64,000 bases of DNA from Pseudocercospora fijiensis CIRAD86 (GCF_000340215.1 NW_006921537.1:2713538-2777537); one strand, 5' to 3'. Positions 32,700-45,741 are shown, numbered from the stretch's first letter. Translations and numbers: made by a program. Notes: generated by a model from the letters alone, not told the origin.

Positions 32700-35600
32700 T
32701 AGCTAAACAAACAAACAAAGGGGTACTAAACAGTACAGTTAAACGAGGCTATTCTATCTATCTAATTAATACTTAGTAGCAGGCTAAGCGGCGCTGTTAA
32801 TAGTAGCCTTACAATCGACTAAATTCAACTGTTTAATAAAGCGAGTATGCTTAAGCTTATTAAGCGGCTTAGTAAAGCTATTAGCAATCTAATTATAAGT
32901 GCTAATCTACGTAACGGTAACTGTGCCGTCGGCAATCTTCTTACGGATATAGTGTACTCGAGCATCTATATGCTTAGTGCGGCTATTAACGCTTGTCGAC
33001 TAGGTAATAGTAATAGCGGACTAATTGTCCTTATATAGCGTAATAGGCTTAATAGTGCCTTTATAACTAATCTCTTATAGCAACCGAGCTAAAGCAACGG
33101 CTTCCTTAGCGCTAGTTGTTAACTAAATATACTTAGCCTCTATAGACGATAGAGTAACTAAGGTCTAGCGGCCTAACTTGTATAGTAGTAGTCTACTAGC
33201 GAGCGTGAAGTAGAAGCCGCCTATCGAGCGGCGAGTAACTAGATCGTTAGCCTATAAGGCGTTATAGTATCTAGCAAGATTAAGCTTATCCTTGTTGCTT
33301 GTGCCCTCGAAGCGCATACCGCGACTAAGCGTGCTAACAAGGTACTTAATAAGCTATAGAAGCGCATAATAGTGCTCTTTAGTCGGGTTAGCGATAAAGC
33401 GAGACAGTAGGCTAGTCGTATAGCAGGTGTCTAGTCGAGTAATTATAGTAGGCTATAGAGCCTCGCTAATACCCTCTTAATACTTAGTCTTAAAGGCAGC
33501 ACTAGCAGTGTAGCCTTTAGGGGCGCGTTAAATAGCTAACTTAATATAGCGCGGAGCTATTAGCATAGCAGGGGCTATACGGCCTTATATGCTATACTTC
33601 TTAGCTAGGCGGTTTAAATAGGCGTCCTATACTACATAGATAGTGCGGTCCTATCGGTTACGGATAATACGCATGCCGAGATAGTAGTGAAGGTTACTAA
33701 GTTCTCGCATACTAAAACGGTCCTTTAGCAACTAAGCGACTACCTACAAGGCAGTTAAGGAGTATACGATAATAATTATATTATCTACGTAGATAATAAT
33801 AATAGAGTTGCTAACCGTATGTTTGAACACGTACACGTCGCTTATTATAGGGATAAAGTTTAGGCTCTTTAAGTACTTCCGAAGCTCTTTATACTATAGT
33901 ATAGGCGATTGCTTAAGCCTATAAAGGGCCTTTAGTAATAGGCAAACTATGCCCTTGCTACTACGGTCTTCAAAGCCGTGTAGCTACTTAACGTAGATCT
34001 TGTACTTATCGCTAATTATAGCGTTTAAGAAGGTAGTAAGGATATCAAACTATTAAGCCTCTAGGTCGTAGTAAGCAATTATAGCAAACAAGGCACGTAG
34101 AGTGCTTAGTTTAGCGACAGCGGCATAGGTCTTATTATAGTCCTCGCCTTTAACCTAAGTAAAGCCCTTAACAACCTAACGGGCCTTAAATCGACTAAAG
34201 GTGCTATTAGCGTCTCGTTTGATAGTAAATACCTATTTGCTACGGACAACCTTGCGGCTAGTAGGAACCTCCTACTTAGCAACGTAGATCTAGGTAGCGT
34301 TATCTATAAGCGACTTATACTTAGTCTTATAGGCCTCCTTCTATTGTAGCTAGTAGGGCGACTCCTTAGCGGCCTTAAAGCTCTTTAGAATTGGAATGTC
34401 GTTATTTAGTGCCTGCTTAGCAATATAGTAGGCTACTATAAAGCCCTTTATATAGGCTATTAGCATGTTAGTAAGGTTGCGGCGTTCTTTGCGACTAGCG
34501 CCTATATCGGCTAAATAGCTACGTAATAGGTCTCGAGCTAACTTGTTGCTACGAGTTAAGCGTATAGTACGCGGACCTGCGGTATTAGGGCGTTTAAACT
34601 TAGGCAACTAGCCTAGCTCGCCCTTCTTAGCATTAGGGTTATATAGTTGCTTATTAGCTAAATAGAAGTCCTCTTTATTAGCGGCCGGCGGTTAAATGTT
34701 AGGCATATCGTCCTTAATCGGCGGTAGGTCGACAACCTTATTTGTTAATAGAACGGGTACCTTAGTAGGCTCTTCTTATTAAGGCGGAAGTTGCTAGACT
34801 ACACTAGCTGCTTTAGCTGCCTTCGGAGCCTTATTCGTCGTCGTATTAAACAAGGCAGGCATAACTAACTTAATAGTTATAAACTCGCTCTTAGACGGGT
34901 CGTTAGAATTAGTATATAGCTTAATGCCCTATAGCAATTAAAGGTCGCTATCTAACTTAATAAATTGGATATCCTTCGAGGCAATAACCTTATGCTTATT
35001 AGGTAGATAGATTATATATTTGCCGGAGTCTACTAAGTCCTTAGCATAGCTAACTAGCTTACTAAGCTTGCCTCGAGCGTTAAACTTCTTACTACGAGCT
35101 ATACTATAGTCGTAGACAATAGTCGTATAGCTATAGGTACGTAAGTACTAAATACGTAGCTACGTACGTAACTAGCCGAGTTCCTTAGCTACTATAGTAT
35201 AAGGGCTATCTCTATCGAGTGCCTAGCTTAGTGTAATGTTAATAACCTATATAGCGGTAGTAACAGCCTACGGCTATAGAGCCTTCGGAAGGTTGGCCTA
35301 TAGTATCATTTTCCGAGCGGTCGTATATACGATATAGTTGCTAACTTTAGTAAGGCTATTCTGCGTAGAAGAATAGGGAGCCGTAACCTGCAGCACAATA
35401 CTATTATCGCGGGCCTAAGACAGGAGTTAATTGCTACTATATTCACCCCCTCTATCGAGGCAGTAAATAGGAATCGACTCTAAGATCGAGTGGCCGGTTT
35501 AAGTACGAATGTAGACCCGGTAGTCCTTAATTGCTACTGCAGCGCCTAACTTTAGGCTGCTAGCATATTCGTAGCGATATGCTAATTTAGCGCACGTAAA

Positions 35601-37690
35601 GAGCGTAAAGTAACGCTCCTTGCAAAGGCTAGGGTTAGTAATACAGACTACGTTAACATAGACAATATAGTAGATCGTAGATAGCCGCATTCGTAGTAGC
35701 CGGCTGTATTCCTTATAGGCTATAGCCAAGCGGCAGGCAATACAGTTATAGAAGGTCTGCTTCTTGTCGCTAGTAATAATAATGTAGCCTTTAGCCTCTA
35801 GGCGTAGAAGCTTAGTATAGTAAATATAGCTAAGTCGTAGGTGCCATTCGTTTATAGTGCCTATTAGCACCCCCTTCTTTAATAGAAGCGCAACAACCTA
35901 GCTATTAGGACCTGAAGTAGGCGTGTAAAGGAAAGGAAGGCTATCCTTACGGTAGGTTTAAGCGACAGTGACCTTATTGCTATTAGCATCGTGTGTAAAT
36001 AAGACTCGCTTATCGTTACGGTAGAAGCAGCCCTTATCGGCAAGCTTCTCGGTTAATAGTAGGTTAGCTACTAGACTAGGCATATACAGTGTCTTAGACA
36101 GCCGTAGTGTGCTTATTCTATACTTATTAACAACCTTAGTACTAGCTATACTAATAAGCGTAGCGTGCTTAGTATTGCTACTAAAGCGAATAGGTACACT
36201 GCAGCCCTCGTATTTAATAAGCAATACTAGGTTATTAACTATGTATATACTAGTACCTAAGTCTACGACCTAATCGGTAGTACGAGTAGCAGCCGCGAGA
36301 GCAGAAGCGGCCGCATTACTAATAGTAATAGCGTTAAACGAGTATTGTAGTAATAGTATGTCTATGCGGGGGTTGTTGTATATATATAGGCCCTACGTAC
36401 CTTACGGGCCTGTCGGCGGAGGTAGTTGCTGTTACTAAGCAGCTAGTCTATGCTGCTATTAGTGCTGCCGCTGTTATTGCACCCCCTTCTTCTTAGCCTT
36501 CTTACGCTTACGGCGGAGTCGGTCTTCTTCCTTTAAATAAGGGTACTTAGTATAGCAGCGATTAGATAGGTAAGTGCCTTCGCAATAGGCGCACTTCGGA
36601 CGGGGCTAACTATTCTAGTTGTTTCTACCGCGGCCTCGACTAGTAGAATTGCCGCGGCCTCTACGGTTGTTGCCTCGATTGTTACCTCGAGGCGCGTTAT
36701 TGTTATTGCTAGTAGGTACTAGTTGCTATTAGCTATAGTATCTATTGTACTAGGCCTAATTAACTTAAGCAACGTTCTTATTAAGCAACGCGCTAATAAT
36801 GTTGTCTAGTGTATTACTGTTAACTGCGAAGTTAGTAGTACGTATATACTCTCGCCGTATCTAAGCGAATGCCTTATAGAATAGGCTAATTAGCATAATA
36901 AAGAAGTAGACAGCCTAATAGTCGCTAATAGCTAACTTAGTAGTACTTAGCGCACCTAACTTCTTCTTATAGTTATTGCAGAACTTCTCGAGGTCCTTGC
37001 TCTCGTACCGGAGGGTAATATATTCCTAGAACTGCATAAATTCAGTAGACCTACCGTTACTAGTGTATTTCTTTTTAAGGAAGTCCTATACCTCCTTCGA
37101 AGTAGATAGACTAAGTAGCGATTATTAAATATCGCTAATATAGTTAGCGAATATCTAGGTACGCGCTAACTAATCTTTAGAGTCCCATTTATCTTAGCGG
37201 TCTTTAAACTCTTTAGGCGTCTTATTAGAGGCCTTAACAAGGGGTCGCTAGCGGGTGCCTTGCATATAGCGCTAGACCGACATACCTTTAAGGGCGCCTT
37301 TAGCGGCGTATAACTATAATAGGTAGTTTTCCTTATTCTTTAGCTTTAGAATGTTGCTAATATAGGTGCTAGCGATAGCGCTAGTTAAAGAGGGTGCTAT
37401 TACGGACAGCGATAGCGATAGTAAAAACGAGATACAAACCGTGTATTAGGTGTAGCGGACAGCCGAATAGCGTAGCCGCATAGGCGACGCGTCGTTAAAT
37501 ACTAGCGTAGCCGGACAGGCGACGCGGTGTTTGCTAGAAATCGAGGTGTTTGCTAGCTAATATAGTAGCGGCGGCGGCGACAACGACGTGTTAGCGGCGG
37601 CGCGATTTTTGATAGCGATACTAGCTACGTAGTAGTCGATAGAGTAACTATTAGAAGCGTGTAGAATGCGTGTTAGAAACGCAAGGGGCT
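32700..37690 (-). pseudogene. copia gag-pol relic
   Basis: Minus-strand landmarks: CCHC zinc knuckle near 36,550-36,600 (C-A-Y-C, His now Tyr, final Cys kept); protease to pre-integrase region with open stretches 36,224-35,958 and 35,870-35,499, the latter starting near a WHLRLSYI motif (family WHxRLGH) and containing CIAC; integrase core about 35,700-34,700; reverse transcriptase about 34,350-33,300, with the box Tyr-Val-Asp-Asn at 33,780-33,791 (family YVDD); RNase H near 33,080-33,170 (LSSIEAKYI). Stops are TAG/TAA. Nonfunctional. Confidence 0.85.
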
Positions 37691-37697
37691 TATAACT

Positions 37698-37845
37698 ACT
37701 TAAATGCTAAAACTAATGTTAATTATAAGGACTATCTAGCTATAGAGGCGAGAAGTCCTAAAGACAGCAGATTGCAGCCTTAGGCATTATGTACGTAATA
37801 GACCCTAAGACCCTAAAAGGTAGGTATATACTACCTACTTTAAGT
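37698..37845 (-). repeat. 5' LTR of the copia element (148 bases)
   Basis: Same termini (ACTT...AAGT) as the left LTR, followed directly by the second GTAAT. Confidence 0.85.
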
Positions 37846-37850
37846 GTAAT
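37846..37850. repeat. Target-site duplication GTAAT, right copy
   Basis: It pairs with 32,526-32,530. Confidence 0.88.
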
Positions 37851-38499
37851 AGCGGTCGTACTCCGATATAGCGGCTAACAATTCTAGTATAAAGAGGTTT
37901 ATAGTACTCGGTAGGAATTACCGTAAGAGTCGGTAGTTTTCTTTACGAAGATATAGTAAGACTCGCTACTACTTAGCCTACTATAGAGGATTCTCGATCT
38001 ACGGCGGTTCGGCTTATTTCCTTCGTTTAGTATCGTCCCTCGGAAGCTAGACCTTAGGTAGATATTCGAATCGTAGCTAGTAGAAGGATCGACTATCGCG
38101 AAGCCTCTTAAGGTATTTTATATCGCTATTAGCCTTTTCTATAACGACGTCGCTAATAAGGCGGCTATAAAGGTCCTCGAGATCTAGTATTAATTCGATA
38201 CGATATCTAGCTATAGTATTAGCGTCGCCTTACTCTTAGAGAGTACTACTTATAATTAGGAATAGACAGTATAGCTCCTAGCCCTATTTAGCGATAAGTA
38301 CGCTAAGATAACCTACTTCTTAGACTATTTCCGGCTCCTCTATAACGGTACAGGCTTCGACTAGGTAGCGACGCGAAGTTGTCTCTTAACTATATATAGC
38401 GCTCCTATCCGGCGAAAGCCTTCTTTATTATTATTCGGTCTTGCTTTGCTAGAGGAGTATCGTAGCGAGTCGAGCGTTATAATAAACTAAGGCGCGGGC
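37851..38499 (+). pseudogene. Unrecognised RIP-degraded reading frame, 3' part
   Basis: A + strand frame from about 38,000 to a TAA near 38,490 is protein-like between TAG/TAA stops (for example KPLKVFYIAISLFYND and ITYFLDYFRLLYNGTGFD). It probably belonged with 31,736-32,525 before the copia insertion. No family recognised. Confidence 0.4.
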
Positions 38500-38662
38500 T
38501 ATTAGAGTCTAGAGGTATAGGCTAAGGCTTAGCGCTAAGACTTACGTAACTTCTAGCCTATAAGTGCGCCCGAGATCTATACTTATTAAGCGCGGATACT
38601 TCCGATCTTTTGTCGCGGCGTAAGACGCTAGTAAATAGGCGTACTAGTATAGCGGTCTAATA
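38500..38662 (+). repeat. Left terminal repeat of the TRIM-like element (163 bases)
   Basis: Direct repeat of 39,042-39,204; TATTAG...CTAATA termini. Confidence 0.75.
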
Positions 38663-38899
38663 TAGTATCCGCGCTTAACGGTCTATAGGTTTAACGGTCG
38701 CGCGTTCGATTCTTAGCGAGTCGGCGTACGCTTATTAGCCGACTAGGCTAATCCTTAGTAGACGCGGCTTCGGAGGCGCCTAATTGCCTTAGGCGCGCGA
38801 CTCTACTATAGGCGTACCTGCCTTAGAGGGATCGACTTATAGGCAGTTAAAAAACGTCGCTATACGTTTAGATTGCGACAGTTGTTTAATTAGCTGCCT

Positions 38900-39000
38900 C
38901 GAGTATAGGGTATGCTAAGGCGTTGCCTAGCTACATATTCGGATATAGGGTATACTAAGAAGACGTTGCCTAGCTACATATTCGGGTGCAGGGTATAACG
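38900..39000 (+). repeat. Imperfect tandem duplication inside the TRIM-like element
   Basis: The segment ATAGGGTAT...GCGTTGCCTAGCTACATATTCGG occurs twice in a row (second unit three bases longer), with a third partial start (GTGCAGGGTATAAC). Confidence 0.7.
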
Positions 39001-39041
39001 TTATAGGCTGCGGGGGCTGCAGCTAAGAAGAGGGAAGCGCG

Positions 39042-39204
39042 TATTAGAGTCTAGAGGTGCAGGCTAAGGCTTGGCGCCAAGACTTACGTAACTTCTAGCC
39101 TATAAGTGCGCCCGAGATCTATACTTATTAAGCGCGGATACTTCCGATCTTTTATCGCGGCGTAAGACGCTAGTAAACGGGCGCACTAGTATAGCGGTCT
39201 AATA
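39042..39204 (+). repeat. Right terminal repeat of the TRIM-like element (163 bases)
   Basis: It matches 38,500-38,662 and is preceded by a purine tract at about 39,027-39,037. Confidence 0.75.
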
Positions 39205-39208
39205 CATA

Positions 39209-39405
39209 TATTAGGGCTAAAGAGGCTATATATAATTAGTATATAACTAGGCCGAGTAAAGCTAGGGTCTTAATGCCTTAGGTAGGGCTTAGCGCTTAGC
39301 GTTAGGCTAACTCTCCTACCTTCCTCCCTCTCCTTCTAGATCTCTATCGAATACTAAACTAATTTACTACTACCCTATCTACCTGCTAACATAACCCTTC
39401 TTATA
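39209..39405 (+). repeat. 5' LTR of copy B (197 bases)
   Basis: TATTAGGG...CTTATA, followed at 39,406 by the primer-site-like TAGTATTCGATC (a TGG start before RIP). Confidence 0.85.
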
Positions 39406-39649
39406 TAGTATTCGATCTACCCTTTAAATAGTCCTTATTTTAAGCTTTTAGCGGTATAGCTACGAAAACTATCGATTTAACTATATTACGCCCGAAGAAC
39501 GGGACCTATACGTACTATTCTATCGAAACAACCGTACTAATTATTAAGCAAGGCCTTCTATACGGCCTATTATACTAAGTTAAGTATACTAAGCCGATAT
39601 CTACTAATTCCGCTATATCCGTATCTTAGGGACTAATAATACATTATTA

Positions 39650-41000
39650 GTGTCGCCCCTTATAATAGCCGGTTTATTACAAAACAACAACCATACTACC
39701 GCTAGTAGCACTAGCAATAATAACACTAGTAGCATAGCACCTACTAAAGTGCCTACTAAAGTGCCTCCTACTAAAGAGCCTACTAGAGAGCCTATTAAAG
39801 AAGAACCTATAATTCTAGGTAATAATCTAGAATTGCCTATTAACGACATTCTTAACAACATTGTTAATCGACGATATAGCTAGCTAGCCTTTAGCCCCTA
39901 ACTAGTAGGGAGACTCTAAGAAGCTACCTAAAACAGGCTTACTACCCTACGTTAAGAACAATAGCTAAAGGATAACCTCCTCGAAATTCGCCGCCTTTAG
40001 GAGGCCCTAACAACTAATACTAAGCCGATAGTAGGGCCTTCCTTACTACTAGTCCTAGTCTAGAAGAAGGATGCTAAACTTAAGGACTACACCGTATTTA
40101 ATAGCTCTAGTCGAAAGCAATACAACGACTATATTCGTAACTGTAAGCTTAACTAACGAAACGTACTAAGGGCTCTACTAAATAACTATTTACTAGTCGT
40201 CTATGCTATATAGTACATTAACGGCGACCTAAAACGCACCTAGGATAACTATTTTAACTCCCTTAATAACTAGACTGCTATTTAGTAGCAGACCTACAAA
40301 ACTATTATACTAGACACCCTTAGAAACCCTATACTAAGGCAACAATACGCTTAGGACTAGTACCTTCGAGCTAAACAAAAGACTAATTAATCGGCTCGCT
40401 TATTTAAGGCCTATTTAAAGACCCTCGAAGACGACCTCCCGACGAAAACTAATTCTATCTAGATCTCCGAAATACGCCCTAAATTGAGATAGGAATTAGT
40501 CCTTAAATTAGACCGCTGCCGTGTGTTTAAATAGACTAATCTTATACGCATTCAATTTATAGTTAAAGTCGAAACTGCTAAACGAGCTATCTAGCTCTAG
40601 TAACGACTAGAATTAAGAATCCGACCTACTAGCAACCGTAGCAACCGTAGCCGCGGAGGAAACCAAGGTTCCTACTAAGACAATAATGCTAATAATAGGA
40701 ACAGTAACGACCGCGGAAGAGGTCGTAGCCGACGGCTATATAGAGGAGGCCGTAATAGGGGCCGTAGAAGGGGCTCGTATCCTTATAACGCTAACCGCTC
40801 GACTAATAGTAGCTATAGCAACCTCCTAACTAGATTGAAGTGCTTTAATTGCGACAGCACTAGCTATCTACTAGGCTAATGCGACAAACCTAGGGATTAG
40901 GCCCGAGTCGACCGTACTGCCGCTAAGCACTAAAAGCATCTCTTAGTAGCTAACGCTATCCCTATAGGCTAACCTTCTAATTAGTCGAAAAAAGAGTAAG
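39650..41000 (+). pseudogene. gag relic of copy B
   Basis: The frame opens at 39,650 with 77 clean codons rich in Asn, Thr, Pro and Lys. Capsid-like sequence follows (about 39,900-40,600), then an Arg/Gly/Asn-rich basic stretch (about 40,620-40,800) and a zinc knuckle at about 40,848-40,890 with Cys, Cys and final Cys kept and the His read as Tyr. Stops are TAG/TAA. Pol lies in the -1 frame relative to gag here. Confidence 0.75.
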
Positions 41001-41028
41001 CGCCGCACTAACTGTTAGCCTCGTGCGG

Positions 41029-44000
41029 CGTAAGACTATCGACATTGTGCTAGCTATAACACGCTCCTACCTTATATAGGATACGAAGGGCACTAGCTAT
41101 TAAACTAAGGTTATACTAGATCTAGGAAATTCAGTTAGTGCCCTTATTAGCTATCGCCTAGCTAAGCAATTAGACCTTCGACAATTGCCGAGAACTAACC
41201 TACTAACCCTTGCTTAGTTTAATAACGCTCGGCACTTAACCTATAGGGCCTACTATATTCCTATAGCTCTAAAGGACGACCTCGGAAATAAACGCCTACT
41301 AGACTTTACTGCCTACGCAGTAGATATAGACAACCTATATAAGGGAGCTACTATTGTTATTAGCAACCCTGTTCTTAAGCACTATGCTATAGTTATAGAC
41401 TTAGGCAGTTAACAATAGCGATTTAGAATCGCTAGGAGAGAGGATATTAAACACATCGATATTAGCGAGTGTCCTAATAATATTAGGGTCCTGTTTATCG
41501 GCAACCTTATACTAGCCTCTGCCTTAGCTAATCTAACTGCCGACCTGCTCGGTAGTAATAACGATAAACCTGTGCCCCCTAATAGCATAGACCCTAAACA
41601 GCTTAAGCGCATACTAGAGCCTATTCGAGAAACCTATATTAATGTGTTTAAATACTACCTAGCATCGACATTGCCTATATTTAAAGAGACGGATTATAAG
41701 ATTAATATTATAGAGGGTAAGGAGGTTCCTTTTAGACTACTCTATAACCTTAGTAAGCGCGAGCTTACTATATTGCGTAAGTACCTAGAGGAAAACCTAG
41801 CTAATAGTCGTATTCGGTATAGTAATAGCCCTGCTAGTACACCTATCCTATTCGTACTAAAGAAGGATAGTAGCCTGCGTCTATATATCGACTATCGTAG
41901 GCTTAATGCTGTTACTATTAAAGACCGCTGTCTACTCCCTCTTATTAATAAGACCCTCGATCGCCTTTCTAGGGCTTACTACTATACTATATTAGACATT
42001 AAGGATACGTACTATCGTATCCGCATTCGTAAGGGTAACGAATAGAAAACAGCCTTCCGTACTCGCTATAGCTATTTCGAGTACTTAGTTATACTATTTA
42101 GTCTAGCTAATGCCCCTGCAACATTCTAGTCCTATATTAATCGGGCCCTTTCGGGCCTATTAGACTACCTCTATGTAGTTTACCTAGATAATATCCTAGT
42201 TTATACCTATTTACCTAACATTGCAGAGCACTAGGCTATAGTACGTAAGGTACTCGATCGTTTAAGGACCTATAGACTGTATTGCAAGCCTTCTAAATGC
42301 ACCTTTGCTTCTAAAGAGGTGTCCTTCCTTAGCTTCCTCGTATCGACTAAGGGTATTAAGGCTAATCCTAACCGGATTAAGACTATTACTAAGTAGCTAA
42401 TACCTACTAGTATTAAGGAACTTTAGTCGTTCCTCGGCTTCGCTAATTTCTATCGTCGCTTTATTAAGGGCTATTTACGATATGTAATGCCCCTAACTAA
42501 GCTTACTAAAACTAAGGCCAACCTAACTAGGGAGTTTAAATAGACTAATAGAGTATAAGCCGCTTTTAACGGTTTAAAGAAGCGCTTTACTAAAGTCCCC
42601 TTATTATACTATTTCGTGCTAAATAAGCAGATCCGAATTGAGACTAACGCTTTATAGTTCGCTATATTAGCTATTATATTATAGTAGGCTAATAACACCT
42701 ACTAGTACCCGATTGCCTTCTTCTCGAGGAAGATAATTAATACTAAACGTCGCTACGAGACCTACGAGCAAGAGCTCCTAGCTATTATCGAGGCCTTTAA
42801 GTACTAGAGGCACTACCTTAATAGGGCTTAATATATAATACAGGTCTATACAGACTATAACAACCTCCGTAGTATTACTAAGGTTACTAGGGTTATAGGT
42901 TAATAGGCTAGATAGGCCGTCTACCTCGCCGGGTTCGATTTTAATATATTATATCGGCTAGGCGTAAGCAACCCTGCTAATAGCCTATCGAGGCGACCTA
43001 ATTACAATAGCGAAACCTAATACATTAATTCTTTGTTTCTAACCCTATAGTATAAGATCGCTATAGCCCGTATTGTTAATAAGTAAGCGTAGGATAAGCG
43101 GCTTACCGGACTCCGCGACGGCTTAAAGCATATTAATACTCTTGCTATATTAATAGTACGTATTAAGGCAAGGGCTAAGGACACAGATAGGAGAAGTTAT
43201 AATAACTCCCTAGTCGATATCGCAATATATAGTAATAGCGATAGTACTACTATAGTTAATCCGGCTGCTAGTGCTATTAGATATATATAATACGTACCTC
43301 GTTTAATAGCGAGGGTGCTATTAAATAACCTTATAAATAGGGATAGTCAATCGTTTATAGATAAGCTATTACATGCTTAGTAGAGGGACGCCTTTACTAC
43401 TAAACGTATCGATAAGCTTATAAGTAGGCGAAAGACTCGATCTAGTAAGAGTAACAATTAGTCGATCGATAACAAAGATTATTTAAAGTTTAAGGGCAGA
43501 TACTATGTCCCCGCTAAACATTCGATCCGACAAGAACTTCTTAAGCGACACTATAATAGTAAGCTTGCCGGTTACTATAGTATAGAGAGGTCGCACGAGC
43601 TACTATCGCGTATATACTACTAGCTAAATAGTAAGCGGGATATAAAGGACTACGTAGACACGTATGCCGTATATTAACGTATTAAGGCACTAAAGCATTA
43701 GCCTTTTAGCGAGTTGTCCTTATTGCTAATCCCTTACAAGCTATTTGCAGAGCTTATAATAGACTTTATTATAGGACTTCCGCCTACTAAGCGCAGGGGC
43801 AGCAAGGACGTGTATAATACTATCCTTGTTATAGTAGATCGGTTTACTAAAGGCGCTCGATACATCCCGGCGCGGAAAGATTAGACTGCTATTAATATAG
43901 CAGAAGCGCTATAGAACAACATCTTCTATACCTATTAGGGGACCCCTAAAGGGATAGTCTCTAACCGAGGCTCGACATTCATATCTTATTATTAGAGTGA

Positions 44001-44900
44001 GATTTGCCTATAGCTAAGACTTAAGCATCGCCTATCTATAGCATTCTATCTATAAATAGATAGTTAGACCGAAAGGCAGAATGCTACGCTATAGCAGTAT
44101 CTGCGTAGCTATATTAATAAGAACCCTAATAACTAGGTTAATCTCCTATAACCCGCCGAATTCGTATACAATAACAGTGTCTACTTATCTACTAAGGTGT
44201 TACCTTATTTCGCTATAATAGGCTAGAACGCTGCTATACTACAAGACCCCCTATCGCTCGAGGCCGAGCGTAAGGAAAGGGAAGCGGGTTAACCTAAGAC
44301 ACTAGCGGCTATTAAGAGGGTTTAAAAGATGCGAGAAATTTACGCTAAGATAGCTAACAAACTAGCAAAGGCCTAGGCCTATTAGAAGGCCTACTATAAC
44401 AAATACTACCTTCTAATAACCTTTAAGCAAGGCGACCTAGTTATGCTTAGTACGAAGAACCTCCGTATCCGCAAACACCCCTCGCCTAATAGCAAAACAA
44501 GGCCTAAACTCGCACTAAGGTACATTAGCCCTTTCCGTATCCGAGAACCTAGGGGCACCTAGGCCTATTAGTTATAGCTTCTACCTTATTACACTATCTA
44601 TAACACCTTCTACGTATCCCTCCTTAAGCCGTACTACCTACGTAAAGGGGATAAAGCACCTACTAAATCCGAGGATATACTAGCTAATAGCAAAGAGCTA
44701 TAGTCTATAGAACGTATCCTATAGCACCGGACTAGGAACGGCAAGAAGGAGTACCTATTAAGATAGTAAGGCTATTTACCTAATTAGGACTCGTAGGAAG
44801 CTAAAGGTTCCTTTAAAGATATAACTAAGTTGTTAGACGAATATTGGACTAGCGTAAAGAACAAGAAGAAGGCTAAGAGCTTATAATGCCGCTAATGTTA
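41029..44900 (+). pseudogene. pol relic of copy B with chromodomain
   Basis: Protease-like region about 41,110-41,150 (LDLGNS). Reverse transcriptase about 41,650-42,400; 41,572-42,045 is still open and contains LRLYIDYRRLNAVTIKDRCL. The catalytic box is Tyr-Leu-Asp-Asn at 42,181-42,192. RNase H about 42,560-42,830. Integrase about 43,500-44,350, then a C-terminal module. The chromodomain, about 44,700-44,860, starts SIERIL and contains GSFKDITKLLDEYW. Stops are TAG/TAA. Confidence 0.82.
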
Positions 44901-45741
44901 CTAAAAGAGACCTAGGAACAATGCTACCCCTAGGGTGCTATTAGCTAACTAATTAGAGGCCGGCGAACTAGGACAATAAGACCCTACTACTATAGTAAAC
45001 GCGTACCGAGTGTTAACAAGCGCGCTATAACGCGTTAACTATTCGCTGCTCTTTTAGGAAACCACCTCTCTACTAACGCGCCCTATAAGGCCCTTCTCCT
45101 AGTATTTAGGTCCCCCTCTTGTTCCCTTATTCTATCGAGGCCTCGAGGCCTAGGCAATCGGCGAGGACGGCGCGGCCGGCGCGGCTATATTAGTAATAGT
45201 ATTACGGAGTGTATTACTATTAAGAAAGGACGGATATAGCTATATTAGTAACGGTGTTACCGAGTTGTTATTAGTTAAAGAAGGAAGTTAGAAGAAGGTG
45301 AAGATAGCGCTAAGACGGCTAGCGCCGCCGTTATTAACATTACTTGCTATTGCCGCTACGCCGTAGGTATAACCTTACCTATACTACGAGCCTAAGGTAC
45401 TATACCGGCTAAGTTAAAAGATTAAGCCTATTAAAGGTTTAATTAAAACTTTAAGGCCGAGTCAAAACTTTAACTAAGTTAAAAGATTAAGCGACTAATA
45501 GACTAACTAAGGGCAAAAACTATAGAGCTAAGCTAGCCGAGGTCGATCTTACGGATAATAGGTTACTCCTCGATCTTTCCGACCCTTTAAGCGAGGCGAA
45601 CCTTAACTATTGCACTTATAATAGCCTTTACCTACAGAAACTAGAAGAACTAAGTTTTTTAAAAAGATATAATTAGTTAACACTTAAAGGCTACTAAACC
45701 TAACTAATTTAGGCTAGTGAAACTATAATAGTAAATAATAA

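Larger units (their letters stand above)
32531..37845 (-). mobile_element. Complete Ty1/copia LTR retrotransposon, RIP-degraded
   Basis: 5,315 bases with two 148-base LTRs (32,531-32,678 and 37,698-37,845) and the 5-base target duplication GTAAT. Read on the minus strand the order is gag, protease, integrase, reverse transcriptase, RNase H, which is the copia order (integrase before RT). The two LTRs differ by only a few bases. The purine tract lies next to the 3' LTR. All frames carry TAG/TAA stops. Confidence 0.9.
38500..39204 (+). mobile_element. Miniature LTR element (TRIM-like), non-coding
   Basis: Two 163-base direct repeats (38,500-38,662 and 39,042-39,204) differ mainly by C/T and G/A changes. 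Both start TATTAGAG (ancestral TGTTAGAG) and end CTAATA (ancestral CTAACA). The first is followed by TAGTATCCGCGC, a primer-site-like sequence that would have begun TGG. The second is preceded by the purine-rich AAGAAGAGGGAAGCG. The 379 internal bases have no coding frame. These are the traits of terminal-repeat retrotransposons in miniature. No target duplication is seen; chromovirus copy B begins only four bases downstream. Confidence 0.65.

Noticed and set aside
38650..38715. tRNA-like A and B boxes around the first TRIM terminal repeat
   Set aside because: The A-box part belongs to the terminal repeat itself, the spacing holds an extra insert, and the arms do not pair. A primer site next to an LTR explains the start better.
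39209..39220. TTAGGG / CCCTAA resembling telomere repeats
   Set aside because: It occurs once per copy at the fixed end of the 197-base LTR and is not tandem.
39650..41572. Programmed -1 frameshift between gag and pol in family 2
   Set aside because: Copies A and B show a -1 relation but copy C does not, and all contain indels and stops. The sequence does not decide it.
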